Both the position numbers and the translations under genes were made by a program. From NCBI GenBank assembly GCA_039621445.1, contig CP154955.1:29581471-29645470 (forward strand): 64,000 bases of DNA, written 5' to 3'. The notes below the pieces were generated by a model. It did no database searches, was not told where the DNA came from, and saw nothing but the letters and a program-made list of their open reading frames with translations. Position 1 is the stretch's first letter, and each line of letters begins with the position of its first letter. The stretch comes from Euglena gracilis (taxonomy: Eukaryota > Euglenida > Euglenophyceae > Euglenales). Below, piece after piece: positions 14,046 through 22,297 of this stretch.

Positions 14046-14607
14046 CAAACTGATATGAGCTTTGTCCAGTACAAACGATCCTGTTGGGCCACGAAGGGGA
14101 TTGGCACTCAGATGGTGATCTGGTGGACTGTCATTACATTGTCATTGGTGGACCACTGGCTGCAGCTGATGGCAGTACTTTGCACTGTACATTGCTGCAG
14201 ATGTCATTGAAGATTGCATGTCATTGTCATTGAACTGGAGATGGTGATGAGCCGTGAGGCACGTACAACAGAATCGAGCACCGGTGGAGCATCGAGATGA
14301 GCCGTGAGGCACGTACTGGAGAAGGAGTTGGTGGTCATTTGTTGCCCTGGGCAGCCCAGTTGTTGGCATTGCCATGGGTTGTGGGTTAACCGATAAAACC
14401 CTCTGCCGTGAAGTTTTGGCATTGATGTAATGCTGTCTGCTGGAGGTGTTCTGCGGCATTAGATGTCACGGTTTGATCGTTTTCTCCGTCTTCGTCTTCT
14501 GCGTGTTTCTGTCTCTTCTCCATGTTCTGCGAGGGGCTAAGTGGCTCGTCTGTCCGCTGTGCTGCGAATGCCTGGGCAATTGCGCAGCAATTGTTCAGGA
14601 AGGGGGG
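14046..14607 (+). other. Non-coding interior of the miniature element, with polypurine tract at its end
   Basis: 562 bp without a credible ORF. It contains a 21-bp direct repeat (gatgagccgtgaggcacgtac near 14245 and 14296, about 51 bp apart), a 7-bp perfect hairpin CAATTGC/GCAATTG at 14577-14593, and the polypurine tract AGGAAGGGGGG at 14597-14607 touching the 3' LTR. No canonical primer-binding site follows the 5' LTR, where the sequence reads CAAACTGATATGAGC. A shortened or internal tRNA primer is possible but not shown. Confidence 0.75.
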
Positions 14608-14995
14608 TGTGTGTGGCGGACAGCCTTTTCAAGATCAATCTCCAGAAATCTCTGAATTAGGCATTGCCAGAAAAAAGGGTTCAGACCAAAATCTTAATCT
14701 GGGAATTCCGTGTTTCATTCTGTATTTCAGTGGCAGCCTATGGCAAACAGTGTATCAGTTTGCTTGGACTTCATTGGCATTGGCAAACATCTTCAAGATT
14801 TGTTCCCCTGCTGTGCAAAAGATTTTGAAAACTCCAGTGATGCAGTGGGAAAATGCCAGGGGAAAAGGCCAAGTTGGCAGTAGGAGACTGTCCAGCATTG
14901 CACATTACAGGTTGGCCTGGGCCAGAAGTTGGTCACCCCAAGTGTCATTGGACAAGGGCTGTCACAACACACTGAGCCGAGGACCCACCCTCACA
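14608..14995 (+). repeat. 3' LTR of the miniature element
   Basis: Second 388-bp direct repeat, preceded by the polypurine tract and followed by target-site copy AACG (14996-14999). Confidence 0.92.
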
Positions 14996-16316
14996 AACGG
15001 ACGCCCAAAAATACGTCGTTTTTCGGTCGTTTTCGGCCGAAATCAGCCGCGCCGGCGCTCCAAAAACGAGCGCTCTGCCCCGGGTAGAGGTCGGCGATCC
15101 TTTACCTGACTGTTGCGAAGGGCGCCGGCCCGACAGGCGCAATTTTGCCCGCGGCGGGCGTGCGTAAAACGCAGCAGTTACCGCCCGGAAGGCGCAAAAT
15201 AGCACTTCGGCAACGGACGCCCAAAAATACGTCGTTTTTCGGTCGTTTTCGGCCGAAAACGGCCGCGCCCGCGCTCCAAAAACAAGCGCTCTGCCCCGGG
15301 TGGAGGTCGGCGATCCTTTACCTGACTGTTTCGAAGGGCGCCGGCCTGACAGGCGCAATTTTGCCCGCGGCGGGCGTGCGTAAAACGCAGCAGTTACCGC
15401 CCGGGAGGCGCAAAATAGCACTTTGGCAACGGACGCCCAAAAATACGTCGTTTTTCGGTCGTTTTCGGCCGAAATCAGCCGCGCCGGCGCTCCAAAAACG
15501 AGCGCTCTGCCCCGGGTAGAGGTCGGCGATCCTTTACCTGACTGTTTCGAAGGGCGCCGGCCCGACAGGCGCAATTTTGCCCGCGGCGGGCGTGCGTAAA
15601 ACGCAGCAGTTACCGCTCGGGAGGCGCAAAATAGCACTTTGGCAACGGACGCCCAAAAATATGTCTTTTTTCGGTCGTTTTCGGCCGAAATCAGCCGCGC
15701 CGGCGCTCCAAAAACGAGCGCTCTGCCCCGGGTAGAGGTCGGCGATCCTTTACCTGACAGTTGCGAAGGGCGCCGGTCCGACAGGCGCAATTTTGCCCCC
15801 GGCGGGCGTGCGTAAAACGCAGCAGTTACCGCCCGGGAGGCGCAAAATAGCACTTCGGCAACGGACGCCCCAAAATACGTCGTTTTTCGGTCGTTTTCGG
15901 CCGAAAACGGCCGCCCCCGCGCTCCAAAAACGAGCGCTCTGCCCCGGGTAGAGGTCGGCGATCCTTTACCTGACTGTTTCGAAGGGCGCCGGCCCGACAG
16001 GCGCAATTTTGCCCGCGGCGGGCGTGCGTAAAACGCAGCAGTTACCGCCCGGGAGGCGCAAAATAGCACTTTGGCAACGGACGCCCAAAAACACGTCGTT
16101 TTTCGGTCGTTTTCGGCCGAAATCGGCCGCGCCGGCGCTCCAAAAACGAGCGCTCTGCCCCGGGTAGAGGTCGGCGATCCTTTACCTGACTGTTGCGAAG
16201 GGCGCCGGCCCGACAGGCGCAATTTTGCCCGCGGCGGGCGTGCGTAAAACGCAGCAGTTACCGCCCGGAAGGCGCAAAATAGCACTTCGGCAACGGACGC
16301 CCAAAAATACGTCGTT
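14996..16316. repeat. Satellite array, block B (about six monomers)
   Basis: Same 215-bp monomer as elsewhere, resuming in phase after the miniature element and interrupted by Element 1 after tacgtCGTT. No gene is visible in it. Confidence 0.97.
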
Positions 16317-17013
16317 TGTGAGTCAGGGGTGCTGAGTGCCCTGGTAAGTTAGCTAACCTCAGGCGCTAACCTTAAAAGCTAACCCAGGCGCCACAGAAAT
16401 AACCAGGGGACTTGACCCAACCAGGGGCCTACTGTTTCAATGATGAAACAATTAGGATAACCCCCTCCTAACTGAATTTTAACCCCTGACCACATTTTGA
16501 CCACTGACTCCCACAGGGCTCTGTCACCACTCTGGACTCAATCTGATTATCCATTTGCCATTGGCTTATCTGGTTCAAGTTTCAAGTCATTTCAAGTTTG
16601 TCAAGATTTCATTGGGAGTGGACTTTGATTATCTGGTCAGGTGTTGTGGTCAGAAGTGAAGTTTGAAGCAGGAGTTGTTGCTGCCAGTGGACCTAAGTTC
16701 CCCCGTTCGCCGGCATCGAAGACTGCTTCACTCAATCCAGCGATCAGCGATCTGACCTCGACGTGAAGGCATTTCAGTGCTTTGATCAAGACCGACAGGT
16801 GTTTTATACCCGATTTGTGACCCCCCCAAGGACCCACCCCACAACAACCCCGAGAAGGAAAAAGTTATAACTAAGAAAAATGAAACAATTTTTAACAAAG
16901 GCCGCGCGGGGAATTGAAATTCAACTGGGCAGGGTAATCGATCCTACGCGGGGACAGGGAGACCCCACGGACCCGGAACAAGCGGAGCAGCAAAGGGGGT
17001 TGTCCCGTACAAA
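16317..17013 (+). repeat. 5' LTR of Element 1, which contains the gag start codon
   Basis: 697 bp starting TGTGAGTC and ending GTACAAA, directly followed by the primer-binding site. It is matched over its full length by 28808-29504, with differences at three positions. The last 134 bp (from ATG 16880) encode the first 44 residues of Gag, so the LTR is partly protein coding. A GCTAACC motif is repeated near its 5' end. The U3/R/U5 borders cannot be placed from sequence alone. Confidence 0.93.
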
Positions 17014-20000
17014 TGGTAGCAGAGGCTTTCTGCCCATTTTCAGTTCCCCCGAAAGCGGCTGGACCGAACAACAGGAAATTACCGCAAAACCACAGGAATC
17101 TGTCTCATCAGCCGTCGCTAGGTCGGCTGGTCCAGGGACAGATGTCCATTTCAATCACCCAGCAACAGGAATCACAATGACGGAATCCACAATGACCACC
17201 CCAGAAAACGTGCAGTGGAACCAGGAACCTGAGCAATGGGAATACGACACAGAAACGACCACAGACATGGCCAGGACCCTGGGGTGCGACATTGACATTG
17301 CACAATTGTCGCAGATGACAATTGCAATGGTCGAAATGGAACAAGATGGGGAACAGAACCCCGGGACCCAGGAGGAGACAGGGACAACACAGTTCACGGA
17401 CACCGAAGACGACGAACTGGGAGACATCTACCAAGACACACAGCCACTGCAGCTGACACACCACCCAGAATCCAGAACAGACACTCAGAACCAACTGTTG
17501 AGCCTGGAAGCGGCAGGACAGAGCCCGAACGAAGACCACTTCCAGGTCAACAGTGCAGGGGTGGAGGAATCAGAGGCGGAACCAGAACATTACGACTGGT
17601 TCGCCGACACAAACTGGTGGTCCAGTTTCGTACAGAACATGACGGAATTCCAACAGGAATTTCAAACTTTCAGGCGAGCCACCGAGTTTGTGAACCAGAA
17701 AACCACAGAGGTGATACAACGACTTCAAAACACCACGGAACTGCAGTTTACACGCTTGGAACAGCAGCTGATTACACAGGGAGAACGGACAGAAGGGTTG
17801 GTGTGGCGAACAGAAGGCGGGTATGAAGAGCTGTCCACAAACCTGGCCACGGTAACGGAAAACTTGGAGGGGATGGTGACAAGTCAAAACAGACTGTACC
17901 AGGGACACTTTGAGAACCTGGGACAACAGATTCGGGACCTGAAGGTGATGGCTGGGCTACTGGACGAAAAAATTAACGGGTTCCAGGGTTTGCTGCAAGT
18001 GGCAGGGGGGAGCACACAGACCCAGGGGCAACACCTCATAGGATTACTCGGCCAGCAGAAACAAAGCGAGCAGGTGCTTCAAGAATTGCAGATGCGGATG
18101 CAGGGGGTCGAACAGACAATGACTGGGTTGGCTGAAAGTCAACGGGAGGTGAAATCACGGGAGGCAGAGACAGAACGCCAGGTAGGGACACTGGCAGGCA
18201 ACTGTGACGAGACGCTGAAAGAACTGAACCACAGGGTCCAACAAACACAAGAACATTTTACCAAGACAATGAGAGGCCTGAACGCAAGGGTGGAACAACT
18301 GGTCGAGGGGCAACGGGACCAAACACTGGAACAGCGGATGACCAAACTTTCGCAGGAAGTCACCACCTTGACCAGACGTATTGACACGCTGGCCGCGAAC
18401 GATGAAAACAAAAGAAGATTTGACCGTCTGAACCAGGAAATGACCGGGCTAGGACACAAGGTGGAGGAATCGGCCCAGACCTTCAGGAGGGTACTGGGGG
18501 AATTCCAAAAGGGGGTTTTCAAAACTGGGTCGCAGGAAGCCAGTGACCAGGCCAGGTGGATCGACATGTCATCCACACTGGGACAGATGGTAAACAAGGT
18601 GGGACGGTTGGACGCACAGCTGACAGACCTCACCACAAGAACAACACTGAAAGAAACGCAAGACTCTGGAATTTGGCAGCAGCAGTGTAGATCGCTGACT
18701 GCCGAGTTCCACAGTCAGAACCAACTGTGGCAAACGAAATGGGAGGCCACCGAAAAAAGATTAAATGAATTGACGGAACTGACACAAAAGACAAAAGAAA
18801 GTTTTGAAAAATCTCAATCTTATTCATTCTCAGCAGCCTCTAGCTCTCTCAGCGACCGGCGACAACAGGGGACGGGGAAAACCCCAGAAACCCCAGCCCC
18901 TGGGCCAGTGGGCCAAGTGTCCAGACGGACAACAGAACCACCAAACGGGAAGGGGCAAACCCAAGAACCCCAGCCAGCGGCTGCAGCAAGGCAGCGAAGC
19001 CCAGGCCCAGCCACAGCCAGCACGGGGCAGGGGCTGACATCTGGGCCCCAGCCGGAGGCATGGGCAGAACTGATGGGGTTGGGGGGACCCCAGCCAGCGG
19101 CCCCAGCCCCACAGCCAGCAGCCTCGGCCCCACAGCCAGTGACCCCAACGGGGGTCTGGGGGCCCCAAAGCCCCCTAACACAGCCCAGGGAGGGGACCCG
19201 AGGACCCCCAGGACAGCTCCGGGAGGGGACCCGAGGACCCCGAGAACCTGTGCCAGGTGTGGGTTGGGACCTCCCTGACCTAAAAACCCTAATGGTGCAA
19301 ACGGTACAAGAAGAATTTAAAAAACTTTCAATCCGACAGGACCCCCCCGTGTCAAGGACCCAACCCCCCAAACCCCAACCTGTGTTTGAACTTTCAGCCG
19401 ACGCCCAACCTTTTCAACCTCGACCGAAACCGACAGACCCAATGCTGGAACACCAGCTGCGACTGGAGAGGGAACTGTTGGAAATCAAAAACATGATGCA
19501 ACAGCAGGGTCAGCAACGGGAAAACACAGGTCCCAGCCAGATTTCACAGCCACGAACGCGGGATCTGTTCACATGGGTGACAGAAGAAAACCCAGGGCCA
19601 CAAAACACAGCAGGACCCCAATTCGGCAGCACATACACACCCATTTTTCATGTGGGGGCAGAAACGGTTGTCGCCCCAGTGGCAGCACAGGCTGCCCCCT
19701 CCATTGGGCTGCTGATGGGACCAGTGGGTGCAGCCATGACAAAAGACCTGGTCAGACCGCTCCTCCAAGGAAATTTTGCAGATTTTTCTGTGAAATTTCC
19801 CATTTACCTGAACCGATTGTCAGCCGGACAGGGACCCCTCACAGATGACATGAAACTGACAATTTTGGAGGGAAGCCTTGACGAGACGGGCCGGCTGGAG
19901 CTACAGCGACGACAAGAACGGGGAGAAAAAATCAGGTATCAGGAATTTTGGAATTGGCTCTGCCAAAAGTACGAAGGGGACACCCAGCTGGCAATAAAGG

Positions 20001-20640
20001 AGGAGCTGAAAAACCTGAAACCCAGGTGCGATGGAAAACTGACCCTGGGGGCATGGAGGGAGTTTGAAGCACGCTTCAAACTGCTCTACAGTCGGTTGGA
20101 ACACCCCTCCACAGACGATGCATACGCATTGGTCGCTGAACGCATGCCTGAAATGATGCGCAGAAACTGCATTCGTGAACAAGACAGGAGGAACCAAGAC
20201 AGGCCCACCCTGAAATTGAAGGGGCTGACAAACGTACCTGGAATCCCAGACGCAACCAGGGAAGACGTAACAAGACTGGTGGCAGCCACACTCGGGGCTG
20301 ACGAAAGGTTCCTCGTGACAGCCGACGGAACTGATTTCATCATCAGCCTGAACGGCAGCAGGGCGTCCCAGCTGCTGATGATGAAGAACGGCACAGCCCT
20401 GGCCTCAGGACACCAACCCAGATTCACAGTGGTACAAACAAAGCTGTCCCTGGAGGAGATGTTTGCAAAGGTGGAAACAGAACTGAGATGTCAGGAACAA
20501 TCTGACACGTTCGGGAAGAACTTCGGGGGGTGGCAGAACCAGCCACGGGAACATCGATCAAGATCCAGTGACAAAAGGGGGTATGTCCGGGAGGTGAAAG
20601 AAAACAATTCTTCTCGACCCAGAAGCAAAACGCCCCCACT
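16880..20640 (+). CDS. gag: Gag of Element 1 (long, coiled-coil, proline-rich)
   Basis: ATG 16880 lies in the A-rich context aagaaaaATGA inside the LTR. The frame stays open through the LTR end and primer-binding site for about 1250 residues. The first ~45 residues are basic. Residues ~230-660 are Gln/Glu-rich with heptad character, probably a long coiled coil. Residues ~690-880 are Pro-rich and low complexity. Residues ~950-1180 form a globular Trp-containing region in the place of a retrotransposon Gag core. The CCHC knuckle is not in this frame: the reading shifts -1 near the C5 run at 20633-20637. After that point the original frame (open to 21145) looks like noise. An alternative start outside the LTR is ATG 17177. 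Gag would form the cytoplasmic particle. Confidence 0.85.
17014..17025 (+). promoter_or_regulatory. Primer-binding site for initiator tRNA-Met (Element 1)
   Basis: TGGTAGCAGAGG directly abuts the LTR. It is the reverse complement of the CCTCTGCTACCA 3' end typical of eukaryotic initiator tRNA-Met. It sits inside the gag reading frame, encoding part of Asn-Gly-Ser-Arg-Gly. Confidence 0.92.
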
Positions 20641-21099
20641 GCTCGGTCCCGTTCCAATTCCCCAAAACCCAGACCACCAACTCCGGAAAAGGAAAGGCAA
20701 CCTTCGGGTGCCCCACAACCCCAGCCCCCAGCCCCCTACAATCAGGGACAGAGTCAAAATCAGGGCCAAAATTGGGCAGGCTGGACCACTGTGGATTACA
20801 GCAAGGGGAAAGGGAAAGGCAAGGGACAGGGTTCGTATCCTGACCAAGGCAAGGGAAAAGGGTCTGGGAAGGGGAGCGGGAAGGGAAATTCAGGAAAAGG
20901 ACAACCGTCCTGGCAGTCGGCACAGAACTCCGGGACAGCCGGACAGCCCAGATACGTGCCACCTCCAGATGACGGACGGTGTTACAACTGTGAACAGCCG
21001 GGACATTTCAAACGAGAGTGTCCACAGCCACCGCGGTGGACACCGAAAACGGCAGCACCACAGACTGGACAGCAGGTTGCTGCCCAGGGGCAGAAGTGA
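20638..21099 (+). CDS. Nucleocapsid part of Element 1 Gag in the -1 frame
   Basis: This frame continues Gag after a -1 shift at the C run. It encodes an Arg/Ser/Pro stretch, a Gln-rich segment, a Lys-Gly repeat block (20806-20895), then a CCHC zinc knuckle (C-x2-C-x4-H-x4-C, about 20980-21022), and ends at TGA 21097-21099. It would bind genomic RNA in the particle. The frame is open only from 20572, so the shift lies between 20572 and about 20700; the best fit joins the two Ser/Arg/Pro-rich stretches at the C run. The shift is either programmed or a one-base deletion or assembly error. Confidence 0.8.
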   Translation, partial: TARSRSNSPKPRPPTPEKERQPSGAPQPQPPAPYNQGQSQNQGQNWAGWTTVDYSKGKGKGKGQGSYPDQGKGKGSGKGSGKGNSGKGQPSWQSAQNSGTAGQPRYVPPPDDGRCYNCEQPGHFKRECPQPPRWTPKTAAPQTGQQVAAQGQK

Positions 21100-21190
21100 A
21101 GCAGCTGCGGTAAGGAGGGAGGGGACGAGAGGGGCGACTCTCTGAGTAAACAAACCGAACAGAGGGACAGAAAGGAGCCATTACCGCAGC
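21097..21190 (+). promoter_or_regulatory. Candidate readthrough site: gag TGA with downstream stem
   Basis: TGA at 21097-21099 separates Gag from the next frame, which stays open in phase. Four bases after it, GCTGCGGTAA (21104-21113) is exactly complementary to TTACCGCAGC (21181-21190), extendable by two G-C pairs across one bulged A. The loop holds a second hairpin, GAGAG/CTCTC (21127-21142). The layout recalls gammaretroviral gag-pol readthrough. The long loop makes this a candidate only. Confidence 0.5.
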
Positions 21191-22065
21191 AGAAACAGCG
21201 AACGGAGGGAGGTAAGGGATCCAGGGGTTCAGACCAGAAAGCACAAAACAGACAAAGACAAAACACAAAGACTCAGGTGCCACGGGAGGAGGCTAGCTGC
21301 AGGTTTGGGCGGGCAGCCTCCCGTTGGATCACCAACCAGTACTACGTGCGGGACAGTTTTGCGAAAAAAATCATCTCACATTTCGGTTTGCAACCACAGG
21401 TGGATGCCTTCGCCACAGAACAGGACAAGCGGTTCTCGCGTTGGTGGGGACCAGACAGCCCACACGGCACAGATGCCTTCCAAAAAAATTGGCAGGGCAG
21501 CCTCCTGTGGATCAACCCCCCGTTCGACAAAATCCCAGAGGTGATCAAAAAAATTCAGACAGACCAGGCCCACGCGGTTTTGGTGGTGCCTCAGTGGAAA
21601 CACCGAGTTTGGTACCCACAGGCCAGAAAACTGACCCTCATGTCCATGACTTTTCCCGCAAAAACCAAATTTTTTGGCAGGGTCGACAAGGGTTGCAGGG
21701 AAACACAGTGGCCAGTGGAGGTGCTGCTGGTGTGTGGGCACACGGAACGCTGTGATTACCTGACGGGCTTCCACCGACACATGACCCTCCCCCACCCAAC
21801 GTCCAAGGTCAACTTCGGGACTGTGCAACATGTTGCACCATTGGAGACAGGGGAGGGGGGTGATGAACACCAGCCACTGGGGAAAACGGACCTGCCGGGG
21901 AAAAGCGTTTTGGACCGTTCAGCAGAACCGAAACTGAAAATGCTGGACCTTTTCTGTGGAACCAAGTCGGTGGGCCAAGCATACGAAAAAATGGGGTTTC
22001 AGGTGGTGACGGTGGACCTGGACCCCAAGTGGCAGGCAGATTTTCAGGTGGATGTCTTGACATAG
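21100..22065 (+). CDS. Dam-like domain plus N-terminal half of a C5 methyltransferase (Element 1)
   Basis: The frame is open from the gag TGA to TAG 22063-22065. About 60 codons of basic linker come first. Next is a domain with VDAFAT, RWW, DAF, LLWINPPF and LVVPQW motifs (about 21400-21610), as in the phage/DIRS-retrotransposon Dam-like N6-adenine methyltransferase family. NPPF (21514-21525) matches the amino-methyltransferase motif [DNS]PP[YFW]. After a linker comes LDLFCGTKSVG (about 21941-21975), the S-adenosylmethionine-binding motif I of a C5-cytosine methyltransferase, then VTVDLDPKW. The only ATG-independent start in this stretch is GTG 21277, so translation from gag by readthrough is the simplest expression route. 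Activity is not shown. Confidence 0.85.
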   Translation, partial: SSCGKEGGDERGDSLSKQTEQRDRKEPLPQQKQRTEGGKGSRGSDQKAQNRQRQNTKTQVPREEASCRFGRAASRWITNQYYVRDSFAKKIISHFGLQPQVDAFATEQDKRFSRWWGPDSPHGTDAFQKNWQGSLLWINPPFDKIPEVIKKIQTDQAHAVLVVPQWKHRVWYPQARKLTLMSMTFPAKTKFFGRVDKGCRETQWPVEVLLVCGHTERCDYLTGFHRHMTLPHPTSKVNFGTVQHVAPLETGEGGDEHQPLGKTDLPGKSVLDRSAEPKLKMLDLFCGTKSVGQAYEKMGFQVVTVDLDPKWQADFQVDVLT

Positions 22066-22297
22066 GACTACCAAAAAGTTTTGAAACCTGGGGAATTCCA
22101 CACGGTGGTCTGTGGGGTTCCCTGTACGGAATTCAGCCTGGCACTCACAACCAGACCAAGACAACTGGAGAAGGGGGACGCATTGGCCAAAAAGGCCCTG
22201 GAGATCGTGAAATTTCTGCGCCCGCAGAAATGGTGGCTGGAAAACCCCAGACATGGGTACCTCAGACACAGGGAGTACATGAAACCATATCCATTTT
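22066..22297 (+). CDS. Catalytic part of the C5-cytosine methyltransferase (Element 1), split by TAG and a frameshift
   Basis: Same frame as the preceding segment, directly after TAG 22063-22065. It carries the catalytic Pro-Cys motif (VPCTEFS, PC at 22120-22125), a TTRPR motif and WWLENPR (22231-22251), matching motifs IV and VI of a phage- and giant-virus-like branch of C5 DNA methyltransferases. At a T4 run (22294-22297) the coding shifts +1, and the C-terminal VDVDYCQY...KKPTRIW segment is the start of the pol frame. In relatives I recall, Trp follows the Ile/Leu-(T/D) of this region where TAG now stands, so a TGG-to-TAG change is likely. Without recoding, the enzyme is broken. Confidence 0.8.

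Larger units (their letters stand above)
13658..14995 (+). mobile_element. Miniature non-autonomous LTR element (TRIM-like), complete
   Basis: Two direct repeats of 388 bp, starting TGTGTG and ending CTCACA, flank a 562-bp interior. The satellite is broken after ggcAACG (13654-13657) and resumes as AACGgacg (14996-14999), giving a 4-bp target duplication. A polypurine tract abuts the second repeat, which sets the plus orientation. I see one difference between the two LTRs (C/G near 13918), so the insertion is young. The interior has no coding capacity and no TGG-type primer-binding site next to the first LTR. It is a terminal-repeat retrotransposon in miniature that would need proteins supplied in trans. 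Its partner is unknown; the LTR does not match those of the other elements here. Confidence 0.9.

Noticed and set aside
13716-14210. Protein frame across the miniature element
   Set aside because: It joins satellite and LTR sequence, shows no motif, and the LTR part recurs in the second LTR joined to satellite.
18820-19371. Antisense ORFs opposite Element 1 gag
   Set aside because: They mirror the Pro/Gln-rich gag codons on the opposite strand and carry no motif of their own.
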